From Onstottus_A sp049273835 (GTDB lineage Bacteria; Acidobacteriota; Blastocatellia; UBA7656), in NCBI GenBank assembly GCA_049273835.1, contig JBASRM010000645.1, positions 1 through 18,769 on the forward strand: 18,769 nucleotides of DNA, written 5' to 3'. Position numbers and translations under genes: made by a program. The notes beneath the pieces were generated by a model, which was not told the origin of the DNA, made no database searches, and saw only the letters and a program-made list of their open reading frames with translations. Positions 7,578 to 14,866 of the stretch are shown in pieces. Within the stretch, counting starts at the first letter, position 1; every line of letters begins with the position of its first letter.

Positions 7578-8268
7578 GAATCGTTTTCTACTTTACCTGG
7601 GCCTGATGGCGTTGTTAGTCCTGGCAGCCTGCAAAGGCGAAGCTCCGAAGGGAGCGTCTTCCTTGTCGCCTCCCGCTCCCGCGCAGCCTGCAAAGAGTTT
7701 ACCGAAGATAGTCGCTTTCGGCGATAGTCTGACCGCCGGCTTCGGGCTTCCTCAATCATCAAGCTACCCCTCGCTTCTACAAAAGAAGCTTGACGCCGGC
7801 GGCTACGGCTATCAGGTCGTCAACGCCGGCGTCTCCGGAGAAACATCGGCGGGCGGGCTTAGACGCATCGATTGGGTATTTGACGGCGACGTCAAGATAG
7901 TCATCCTCGAGCTTGGCGCGAATGACATCTTGCGGGGCCAGTCGATTGACGCGATGAAGGCGAATCTCGCCGAGATTATCAAGCGCGCGAAAGCGCATAA
8001 CGCGACAGTTTTGCTAGCCGGAATGGAGGCTCCCACCAACTCAGGCGCCGAATATCGCAAAGCCGTTCACGAGACCTACGCGTCTCTCGCGCGGGAGCAT
8101 GCGACTCCGCTGATTACGTTCTTTCTGGACGGCGTTGCAGGCATTGAGAGTCTCAATCAAAGCGATGGAATCCACCCGAATGAAGAAGGAACCAGGATCG
8201 TAGCGGAGACGGTGTACCGGTCGCTGCGGCCGCTTTTAGATCAACGCTCCGCCGCCGGTGCCAACTGA
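7576..8268 (+). CDS. tesA: TesA-like SGNH/GDSL esterase, predicted lipoprotein
   Basis: This is a multifunctional lysophospholipase/thioesterase/arylesterase-type SGNH hydrolase, 230 residues from the ATG at 7576. The catalytic blocks are complete: FGDSLTAGFG (nucleophile Ser 51), the block II Gly in NAGVSGET, LGANDILRG (Asn 116), and DGIHPNEEG (Asp 197, His 200). The N-terminus is a lipoprotein signal, MNRFLLYLGLMALLVLAAC, with lipobox Leu-Ala-Ala-Cys and lipid-modified Cys 19. A Pro/Ala/Ser linker leads to the domain. E. coli TesA is a soluble periplasmic protein, so this one is instead tethered to a membrane. A TTG at 7561 extends the frame by five residues but gives a worse signal peptide. 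It sits back to back with ybbA-ybbP, the conserved neighbourhood for this enzyme, and probably acts on compounds presented by that transporter. Confidence 0.9.
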   Translation: MNRFLLYLGLMALLVLAACKGEAPKGASSLSPPAPAQPAKSLPKIVAFGDSLTAGFGLPQSSSYPSLLQKKLDAGGYGYQVVNAGVSGETSAGGLRRIDWVFDGDVKIVILELGANDILRGQSIDAMKANLAEIIKRAKAHNATVLLAGMEAPTNSGAEYRKAVHETYASLAREHATPLITFFLDGVAGIESLNQSDGIHPNEEGTRIVAETVYRSLRPLLDQRSAAGAN

Positions 8269-8365
8269 GACGCACCGAGTCATCGTGTCATAGCTTCTTG
8301 GAAGTCAGGTTTGTTGAATCGCGACGCGGCCGTGGCCTGAGTCCACAGGTGAGAATGGGAGAATG

Positions 8366-9334
8366 TTATTCAAACTCGCGACGCAACACGGATAACAATT
8401 TATCCTTGTTCGCGCCGTCGATGGCATCCTCAGCGCGTTTTCGCAACGTTGCATCCTCGCGGTAGATGCGCAGCGCACAGATCGCGGCGGTAGCCATTCC
8501 AATCTCGCCGGTTTCCAGGACCGATATCAGAAAGTCGCGTGACTCGTCAGTTCTGGTCAAAGCCATCGGCAGCAACAAGGTTGTCTTGAAATCGCGATCG
8601 AAAGTCGCCGTCCATCTGTCCTTTAGTAACTCGAACACTCCGGACAGCCGCGACTCCGAAAGAGCTAACGCCGCATGCTCATAAAGCGACGGATACTCAT
8701 GATCCACGAACCTGGCCACGAATTCGAATGAATCGCTTGCCGACGAGCTCATCAACGCACTCAAGCATTCGGCGACAACGGCAGGTTCGGGATCACCAGT
8801 CAGCGCCTTGAATCTCAGAAGCGGCGCACCGGTGGGTCCGCAATGACCGAGCGCGCTCGCCGCACCTATCCGAGCATCAGCCTCGGGGTCGGCAAGCAAC
8901 GTCGCCAGCTCATTCATCGCGTCGGGCGAACCCATCTGGACCAGACCAAGACCGCAAAGCGCTCTCAACGGCGCCGCCGTGTCGGCTCGCCCGCCCCACG
9001 TCGGTTCGAGCTGGACATGCCGGATGCCTGCGCGAAAAAGCTCCTCATCATCACAATCGGCCGAAAGCAGCGCCTTTACCACTGCTGTCTTCGCGACGCA
9101 GCCCTTGTCATTCTTCGCCGGATCCTTCATGAAGCGATTAAACGCCGCGTTCAGATCAGAAATGAATTCGCGGTCTTCGATACGGAAGACAATCTCCGCC
9201 GCCCTGGCGACGACGAGGCTTTCCTTGGCGCCAAGATGCTTACGAAGGTTCTCGCGAAGCTCGGGTGAGTCTTGCAACTTGCTTAGCCTCGCGAGGTCGG
9301 CAAGTCGTTCTTCTATTGAAGCCGCCTTGGGCAT
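8366..9334 (-). CDS. HEAT-repeat protein
   Basis: This 322-residue, apparently cytoplasmic protein has no signal peptide or membrane segment. It is built almost wholly of paired amphipathic helices of the HEAT/PBS-lyase type. The clearest repeats are in the middle: ALCGLGLVQMGSPDAMNELATLLADPEADARIGAAS can be followed into ALGHCGPTGAPLLRFKAL, and a repeat near residue 200 reads DPEPAVVAECLSALM. Such solenoids are scaffolds for binding other proteins, and no catalytic motif is seen. Its ATG is preceded by a weak GGAAAG. It is convergent with tesA and divergent from the sialidase-like gene, with 156 nt between them. The 97-nt spacer to tesA (8269-8365) holds no convincing terminator. The exact role is unknown. 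Confidence 0.75.
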   Translation of the reverse strand: MPKAASIEERLADLARLSKLQDSPELRENLRKHLGAKESLVVARAAEIVFRIEDREFISDLNAAFNRFMKDPAKNDKGCVAKTAVVKALLSADCDDEELFRAGIRHVQLEPTWGGRADTAAPLRALCGLGLVQMGSPDAMNELATLLADPEADARIGAASALGHCGPTGAPLLRFKALTGDPEPAVVAECLSALMSSSASDSFEFVARFVDHEYPSLYEHAALALSESRLSGVFELLKDRWTATFDRDFKTTLLLPMALTRTDESRDFLISVLETGEIGMATAAICALRIYREDATLRKRAEDAIDGANKDKLLSVLRREFE

Positions 9335-9373
9335 CTCGCTTCTTTCCGTGCTTTAGAATCTCTGAGAATCTCC

Positions 9374-9388
9374 ATGATACTATGTCGC
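9374..9388. promoter_or_regulatory. 15-bp motif shared with 16524-16538
   Basis: ATGATACTATGTCGC occurs here and again at 16524-16538, both times in a spacer between divergent genes. It contains TGA-TACTAT, which resembles an extended -10 box on the plus strand. No convincing -35 lies upstream. Here it is 102 nt before the sialidase-like gene and 40 nt before the HEAT gene. Confidence 0.3.
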
Positions 9389-9490
9389 TCGTCCGACTAA
9401 CATGCAGGTTTCCAAGTAGCTCCAGCGAGTTGCTAACCGCCGTCATTAGTTTGGCAATGCTTCGCGCTCAAACGCTTCTGGAATGGGATT

Positions 9491-10564
9491 ATGCGAGTTA
9501 CCGATTGCGCAGTCTTTCTGATTCTACTAACTCTTTCCGCGGTTCTGGTCGACGTGGGAAACAATCATGATTCCTTTGAACGTGAGGCCATCGTCACGGC
9601 AGAGTTCATTTTCGAACAAGCACCATTCCCTTCGTGTCACGCTTCAACAATCGCCGAGACAAAATCTGGTCTGATAGCGGCCTGGTTCGGAGGCACCCGA
9701 GAGAGGAATCCCGATGTTGGGATCTGGATTTCGAGGCGGAATCGAGACGGGTGGTCAAGAGTTGAGGAAGTCGCGAACGGTGTTCAGCCGAGTGGCGAAC
9801 GTTACCCTTGCTGGAACCCTGTCCTGTTTCAACCCACGCGGGGGCCGCTATTGCTTTTCTACAAAGTCGGACCCAGCCCCAGCGAGTGGTGGGGCATGGT
9901 CGCGACCTCATCGGATGGCGGAGTGAGCTGGTCTAAGCCGCGAAGGCTGCCCAACGGTATCCTCGGCCCGATCAAGAACAAACCGGTTGAGTTGTCGGAT
10001 GGTTCTCTTTTGAGCGGTTCCAGCACCGAACACGCGGGATGGCGCGTGCATATGGAACGATCAACCGACCTTGGAGCGACCTGGCAAAAAAGCGATCCTC
10101 TGAACGACCGAACTCAATTCGGGGCCATCCAGCCCGCCATTTTGGTTCATCGCTCTGGGGCTATCCAGATTCTCTGCCGGAGCCGTCAAGGCAAGATCAC
10201 CGAGAGCTGGTCAAGTGACGGCGGAAGGACCTGGAGCGCAATGAAGTCTACCGCGCTGCCGAATCCGAGCGCCGGTATAGATGCCTTGACGCTGAAAGAC
10301 GGACGCGGCCTGGCCGTGTACAACCATACCGAAAAGGGGCGCAGCCCGCTCAACGTAGCAGCCTCCGCTGACGGTAAGACCTGGAAGGCCGCCCTCATCC
10401 TGGAGGACACGCCTGGTGAGTATTCCTACCCAGCGGTGATACAGACTCGAGACGGATTGGTGCACATCACGTACACCTGGAAGCGCGAAAGAATCAAACA
10501 CGTTGTGATCGATCCCCGAAAACTCGTGTTGCGCGACATCTCAGACGGCCGGTGGCCGGAATGA
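9491..10564 (+). CDS. Secreted sialidase-like BNR/Asp-box protein (COG4692-like)
   Basis: This 357-residue protein has an N-terminal hydrophobic signal (about residues 5-22) and a six-bladed propeller fold shown by four Asp-boxes: SSDGGVSW (140-147), STDLGATW (191-198), SSDGGRTW (241-248) and SADGKTW (292-298). The block FPSCHASTIAETKSGLIAAW, followed by FGGTRERNPDVGIW, is the typical start of predicted neuraminidases of the COG4692/BNR_2 group. I do not see the Arg-Ile-Pro motif of true GH33 sialidases, so cleavage of sialic acid should not be assumed; other acidic or deoxy sugars are possible. The ATG at 9491 gives the signal peptide directly. The MFS transporter and amidohydrolase genes follow on the same strand, suggesting uptake of a released product, although the spacer to the transporter is long and repeat-rich. 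Confidence 0.75.
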   Translation: MRVTDCAVFLILLTLSAVLVDVGNNHDSFEREAIVTAEFIFEQAPFPSCHASTIAETKSGLIAAWFGGTRERNPDVGIWISRRNRDGWSRVEEVANGVQPSGERYPCWNPVLFQPTRGPLLLFYKVGPSPSEWWGMVATSSDGGVSWSKPRRLPNGILGPIKNKPVELSDGSLLSGSSTEHAGWRVHMERSTDLGATWQKSDPLNDRTQFGAIQPAILVHRSGAIQILCRSRQGKITESWSSDGGRTWSAMKSTALPNPSAGIDALTLKDGRGLAVYNHTEKGRSPLNVAASADGKTWKAALILEDTPGEYSYPAVIQTRDGLVHITYTWKRERIKHVVIDPRKLVLRDISDGRWPE

Positions 10565-10644
10565 CCGGTTAGTTTTTGGTTTATGGTTTCTACTTCGGGT
10601 TGAGTGTGGCGAAGGTGCTAGTCCTTTAGGGGCGTTTCCACCGT

Positions 10645-10720
10645 GGCCGCCCCTCTCTGGTCTGATGATAACTCACAGCGATAAGGGGCGGCCGAGGAGG
10701 GCTGCCCTTACAGGCTGTAA
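10645..10720. repeat. Composite inverted repeats in the sialidase-transporter spacer
   Basis: GGCCGCCCCT (10645-10654) and AGGGGCGGCC (10684-10693) are perfect 10-bp inverted arms around a 29-nt loop. They are followed by two small palindromes, GGGCTGCCC (10699-10707) and TTACAGGCTGTAA (10708-10720). A further direct copy of AGGGGCG lies at 10628-10634. The combination looks like an intergenic palindromic repeat element. It could also end the sialidase transcript or shield the downstream message, but there is no T-tract. Confidence 0.5.
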
Positions 10721-10724
10721 ACCA

Positions 10725-12089
10725 ATGCCTCAGAGAGTTGGCGGCTTGAAACCAGAAACCAGAAACCAGAAACCAGAAACTTACAAGTGGCAGGTCGTCG
10801 GCATGCTGTGGTTCGTGTGTTTTTTCAATTACGCCGACCGGCAAGCGATCTTCTCGGTTTTCGAACTGCTCAAATCCGAAATGAGTCTGAGCGACGTCCA
10901 GCTCGGCATAGTGGGCGCGTCGTTTATGTGGGTCTATGCCGGCATAGGACCGGTAGCGGGTTTGATAGGGGATCGAATCAACCGCAAGACTCTTATCATA
11001 GGCGGGCTTGTCTTCTGGTCGTTGATCACGATTGCGACCTCGCTTTCGACAAGATATTCACACCTCGTCTTATTTCGCGCGCTTGAAGGGTTCGGCGAAG
11101 CGTTTTACTTTCCAGCGTCCATGTCGATGTTGAGTGATTACCACGGCTCGGGGACGCGGTCGCGCGCGATGTCGATTCATCAGTCGAGCGTTTATGCCGG
11201 CACAATTGCCGGGGGAAGCGTCGCCGGAATCCTCGGCCAGCACTACGGCTGGCGTTCGAGCTTCTACCTGTTTGGCTCACTGGGCGTGCTGCTCGGCGTC
11301 GTCCTGCTTGTTCTGCTGCGCGAGCCCCCGCGCGCGAGTTCACTTGAACCTGCTGCTCAGGAAGCCGAGCACCCGGGTGACTCCGCGGCTGTCGATCGCG
11401 GACCATCCCAGCCCGACGCACAACCGCGGTCGCTGGTGAGCCGGGTCGCGCAATTACTGAAACATGCGCTTCAGGTTATCGCAGAGTTGTTCGCAAATCC
11501 GATGATGCGAATCCTTACCGCAGTGTTCGTGGGCGCCAACTTTGTGGCGATGATTTTTTTGACTTGGATGCCGTCCTTTCTTTATCGCAAATTCAACCTC
11601 AGCATCGCGATGGCAGGCGTCAGCGCGACAGTCTGGTTGCAGATAGCATCAGTTCTTGGAGTGTTGAGCGGAGGTGTGATCGCGGACAGGCTTGCAAGAG
11701 TACGCCTAAGCGGGCGAATGATGACTCAGGGGATCGGATTGACGCTTGGAGTTCCGTTCATCTTTCTCGCCGGTTGGACGCTTTCTGTGCCGGCTATGAT
11801 CGTCGCCTTGACCGGGTTTGGGTACTTCAAAGGGTTGTACGATGCGAACATCTGGGCTTCGCTCCACGACGTTGTGCGACCCGAACGTCGAGCGTCAGCA
11901 GTTGGTTTGATGAACTCTCTTGGTTGGATCGGCGGCGGAGTCGCGCCCGTGGCAATCGCAGCCGCGAGCGAGCGTTTTGGCATGAGCGCATGCATCAGCG
12001 CAAACTCGCTGATTTATCTATTCGTGGCGGCGTTGTTGTTCTACGGCATCCGCAAGGTTAATACTTTGAAAGTAAGAGAGGCGCGATGA
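10725..12089 (+). CDS. MFS transporter, ACS/sugar-acid symporter-like
   Basis: From the ATG at 10725 this is a 454-residue inner-membrane permease with about 12 helices. The first helix ends in FFNYADRQAIFSVF, a hallmark of the anion:cation symporter branch of MFS. GLIGDRINRK (loop 2-3, motif A) and a central hydrophilic loop rich in Glu, Pro and Ser follow. Relatives import hexuronates, glucarate, sialic acid or other organic anions by H+ or Na+ symport. The start is uncertain: TTG at 10746 has a GAGAG upstream, ATG at 10803 would cut into the first helix, and the ATG at 10665 adds residues coded by a palindromic repeat. Between 10725 and 10803 lies a heptamer microsatellite that encodes PETRNQKPET. 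Its stop overlaps the amidohydrolase start by 4 nt (ATGA), so these two are one operon. The substrate is unproven. Confidence 0.85.
   Translation: MPQRVGGLKPETRNQKPETYKWQVVGMLWFVCFFNYADRQAIFSVFELLKSEMSLSDVQLGIVGASFMWVYAGIGPVAGLIGDRINRKTLIIGGLVFWSLITIATSLSTRYSHLVLFRALEGFGEAFYFPASMSMLSDYHGSGTRSRAMSIHQSSVYAGTIAGGSVAGILGQHYGWRSSFYLFGSLGVLLGVVLLVLLREPPRASSLEPAAQEAEHPGDSAAVDRGPSQPDAQPRSLVSRVAQLLKHALQVIAELFANPMMRILTAVFVGANFVAMIFLTWMPSFLYRKFNLSIAMAGVSATVWLQIASVLGVLSGGVIADRLARVRLSGRMMTQGIGLTLGVPFIFLAGWTLSVPAMIVALTGFGYFKGLYDANIWASLHDVVRPERRASAVGLMNSLGWIGGGVAPVAIAAASERFGMSACISANSLIYLFVAALLFYGIRKVNTLKVREAR
10748..10780 (+). repeat. Heptanucleotide tandem repeat, 4.7 copies of GAAACCA
   Basis: GAAACCA is repeated without a mismatch four times and then GAAAC, covering 33 nt. 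It lies at the very 5' end of the transporter frame, after the likely start codons (10725, 10746) and before the first membrane helix. The unit is not a multiple of three, so any change in copy number would shift the reading frame. A related but degenerate TTTGGTTTATGGTTTC lies on the other side of the inverted repeats, near 10575-10590. Confidence 0.85.
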
Positions 12090-13537
12090 GAAAAGCTACA
12101 TTGGCGGTGGCGTTGACGTTGCTAATCGATTTCTCGAGTCCGGGACGCGTGATGATGACTCTCCCTTCGTTAGGTCTCAAGATTTCAATTGCCCAAGACC
12201 GGCAGAGTCCGCGAAGCGTCGTTATAAAAGGCGCAACGCTGATCGATGTACACACCGGCGGGCAACTCAACGACAGCGAAATCGTTATCGAAGGCGATCT
12301 GATAACGCAGGTCGGAAGAGCGTCAGCCATCACAACGCCGAAAGATGCTCAAGTGATTGACGGCCGGAATAAATGGATCATCCCCGGCTTGATGGATATG
12401 CATGCTCATGTTTCGGGACTCGACGCATCTTCCCTGGTGTTATTTATTGCAAACGGAGTAACAACCATCCGGGATCCGGGTGGTAACTTATCGCGGCTCC
12501 GGCTTGTGCGTCAGGAGATTGACTCAGGTGAGAGAGTGGCCCCGCGGCTCTTTCTTGCCGGGTATGTCCTTGATGGAAATCCGCCGCTTTGGCCCGCGTT
12601 GAGCATTGTCGTCGAAACTCCAGAACGAGCAGAAAGCGTTGTCAATTCTCAAATTGATCAAGGCGTGGACTTGATCAAGGTCTACAACAGCATCACCGAG
12701 CCTGTTCTTGCAGCCATTGTTCTAGCTGCACACAAGCGCGGCGTTCCGGTGATCGGTCATGTTCCCCGCTCAATGACTATGACGCGAGTGGCCGAGATGG
12801 GCATCGATGGCCTCGAGCACATCCGAATTACCGGCAGAGAGTTGCTCACGTTGGAAGAAGCTAACAGGATCGACTTCCTGCCTCTTGCGCAACGGGAAGC
12901 ACTGCTTTGGCAAAGATACGATCTTGGTTCGGACAAGATGAAGAGGCTGATAAGTTTTCTGGCTGAAAAGAAGGTATCTCTTGATCCAACGCTGACGATA
13001 GACCAGATTAATTCGCTCTCGCTCTTTGAACAGCAGTCTAACGACCCCAACAATCGATTCCTGCCGCGACATACCCGCGCCGCCTGGAGCGGGCCCAAAC
13101 CTGATGTGTTCAAGGTTCCCTCGGAGTTGAAAGAAGTTTCGCAGGCGGGATTCAAAAAAAGAATGCAGTTTGTAGAAATGTGCAGCCGCGCCGGGGTGCA
13201 GATCATAGCCGGGACAGACGGCGCAGGGCTCGGCAAGCTGCTCCCTGGATTCGGCCTGCAACACGAGCTTCAACTGCTGTCGCAAGCGGGGCTGAGTCCT
13301 GTTCAGGTGGTCCAGGCGGCAACAATCAATGCGGCCCGCGCTCTGAGGAAGGAAAAAGATCTGGGAAGCATCGAGTCGGGTAAACTGGCCGACCTGGTCA
13401 TCCTCAACTCCAACCCGCTTGTTGATATCCGGAATATGTCGGCGATCCACGCAGTAATCACAAGAGGTCGTGTTCTGGATAGGAAAACTCTGGATGAAAT
13501 ACTCACCCAAGCAGAAACCGAGAGCAGGAAGAACTAA
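12086..13537 (+). CDS. Secreted metal-dependent amidohydrolase (imidazolonepropionase/prolidase-like)
   Basis: This 483-residue protein of the amidohydrolase superfamily has an N-terminal hydrophobic segment (MRKATLAVALTLLIDF) that suggests export. The metal centre looks complete: DMHAH (His 106, His 108), the bridging Lys 198 in LIKVYNS, His 225 in IGHVPR, His 245 in LEHIR and Asp 378 in AGTDGAG. The small beta-sandwich is made from both ends (VVIKGATLIDV at the start, GKLADLVILNSNPL near the end). Characterised relatives cleave X-Pro or other dipeptides and cyclic amides, and the sequence alone does not decide between them. The start overlaps the transporter stop by 4 nt, so translation is coupled and the product may feed or process the transporter substrate. 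Its stop codon overlaps that of the facing phosphodiesterase gene. Confidence 0.88.
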   Translation: MRKATLAVALTLLIDFSSPGRVMMTLPSLGLKISIAQDRQSPRSVVIKGATLIDVHTGGQLNDSEIVIEGDLITQVGRASAITTPKDAQVIDGRNKWIIPGLMDMHAHVSGLDASSLVLFIANGVTTIRDPGGNLSRLRLVRQEIDSGERVAPRLFLAGYVLDGNPPLWPALSIVVETPERAESVVNSQIDQGVDLIKVYNSITEPVLAAIVLAAHKRGVPVIGHVPRSMTMTRVAEMGIDGLEHIRITGRELLTLEEANRIDFLPLAQREALLWQRYDLGSDKMKRLISFLAEKKVSLDPTLTIDQINSLSLFEQQSNDPNNRFLPRHTRAAWSGPKPDVFKVPSELKEVSQAGFKKRMQFVEMCSRAGVQIIAGTDGAGLGKLLPGFGLQHELQLLSQAGLSPVQVVQAATINAARALRKEKDLGSIESGKLADLVILNSNPLVDIRNMSAIHAVITRGRVLDRKTLDEILTQAETESRKN

Positions 13538-14826
13538 TTTGAATTCCACCCCGACTCGGGATAGTTCGCTAACGCGTCCCTGGATACCGTATCGTTCCCG
13601 TCGTTGGGCGCAGGTGTCAGACCGAGAATCCTGGTCATGATGTTGTAGACCTGAACATTCTCAAACGGCTCGATAACGCTGCCTTTTTTGAACGCCGAGC
13701 CGTGTGCAATGAAGATCGCACGCATCGATTCAAGCTGGTTGTCGTAGCCGTGGCCACCTCTCAGCCCTCTTGACCCGGCCTTCGCTTTAGCCTCTTCGAA
13801 CTTGAGACGAGTAGTCAACCTCCAGCCTTCGTCGGGCAGCACCAACAGCGGCGCGATGCGCGGGCTGCTGGAGTAGTGAAAGCGCGCCGGCATTTCGGCT
13901 TTGCGATAGACCTTCACCCGCGGCGGCAAGTTGGCTTTCAACCTTTTGTAAATCGCGTCTTCATTTCCGGCCCCTGGAAAGATGCTGACGATCTCACTCG
14001 TCCATATGACCTTTTCAGCAAGCCCGGTATCGAAGAGTTCGTCGAGAATCACCACATTATTAGGATCCTGGGTCGCCATACCGTGATCGGAAACGATCAC
14101 CAGGTTAACCTGTTCAAAAATGCTACGCGCCTTGAGTCCGTCAATCAGGCCGGAGAGGTCCTTGTCAACTTTGAGAACGGCATCATGGGTCTCGGCAGAT
14201 TCAGGGCTGAAATCGTGCCCGGCGTCGTCAACGTCGCTGAAATAAAGAGCCAGAAACGTCGGTCGTTCGCTCAATGGCAGGTCGAGCCACGATAAGATCG
14301 TATCGACGCGCTTATCGTTCGACACGTTCTCGTCATACGGCTCCCAATAAGTCGGCCGCGTGCCCGCTATCTCGGCCTCGCTTCCCGGAAAGAAATAGGG
14401 CGCCGTTTTCTGCCCCTGCCTTTCGGCAGCAACCCAGATCGGCTCACCCAACCACCATCGCCCGTTCTGCACCTCTTCCCGTTTGCTCATCGTGAACATT
14501 GCGTTGAAGCTCTTATCAAAGACGTTGTTCTCCACAATGCCGTGATTCTGCGGATAAAGCCCGGTCACAAGCGTGTAGTGATTTGGGAAGGTCTTACTTG
14601 GAAACGAAGGAATCATCCACTTCGCCTGAACGCCGTCGCGGGCTAGAGATCTGAGAGTCGGGGGTTCGTGTTTTTCCAGATAGTCGTAACGGAAACCGTC
14701 GATCGAAATTAAGATAACCGTGGGCCTCAGATCCTTGATCGACCTGGAATGAATACAAGCCGATAGACCTGGCGTCACCAATAACGCAAAGAGAAGCAGA
14801 GGTCGAAATCGTAATCTTCTTTTCAT
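13534..14826 (-). CDS. ENPP-type phosphodiesterase/nucleotide pyrophosphatase, predicted lipoprotein
   Basis: This 430-residue alkaline phosphatase superfamily enzyme resembles eukaryotic ENPPs. Key residues are present: Asp 43 in SIDGFRYDY, nucleophile Thr 79 in SFPSKTFPNHYTLVTG, Asp 200 and His 204 in DVDDAGH, Asp 247 and His 248 in VSDHGM, and His 359 in RGGHGYDN. It would hydrolyse phosphodiester or pyrophosphate bonds of nucleotides or related compounds with two zinc ions outside the inner membrane. The chosen start MKRRLRFRPLLL gives a lipoprotein signal with lipobox Leu-Ser-Ala-Cys (Cys 24). The frame is open upstream to 14985, but that extension would overlap the acetyltransferase gene and lacks signal character. 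The start lies 40 nt after the acetyltransferase stop, so the two are probably co-transcribed. Its stop codon overlaps that of the amidohydrolase gene on the other strand. Confidence 0.9.
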   Translation of the reverse strand: MKRRLRFRPLLLFALLVTPGLSACIHSRSIKDLRPTVILISIDGFRYDYLEKHEPPTLRSLARDGVQAKWMIPSFPSKTFPNHYTLVTGLYPQNHGIVENNVFDKSFNAMFTMSKREEVQNGRWWLGEPIWVAAERQGQKTAPYFFPGSEAEIAGTRPTYWEPYDENVSNDKRVDTILSWLDLPLSERPTFLALYFSDVDDAGHDFSPESAETHDAVLKVDKDLSGLIDGLKARSIFEQVNLVIVSDHGMATQDPNNVVILDELFDTGLAEKVIWTSEIVSIFPGAGNEDAIYKRLKANLPPRVKVYRKAEMPARFHYSSSPRIAPLLVLPDEGWRLTTRLKFEEAKAKAGSRGLRGGHGYDNQLESMRAIFIAHGSAFKKGSVIEPFENVQVYNIMTRILGLTPAPNDGNDTVSRDALANYPESGWNSN

Positions 14827-14866
14827 TGAACCTATGACGAAGGATTGACTGCCGAGCACGAAACTA

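Noticed and set aside
8269..8365. Possible terminator between tesA and the HEAT gene
   Set aside because: Only a short GGCC-GT-GGCC palindrome is visible, with no stable stem and no T-tract.
10665..10724. ATG at 10665 as transporter start
   Set aside because: These codons lie across the inverted and palindromic repeats and are not expected in an MFS N-terminus; no ribosome-binding site is seen.
12770..13549. Long minus-strand frames opposite the amidohydrolase
   Set aside because: The plus-strand frame has complete superfamily motifs; the antisense frames have none and reflect codon bias.
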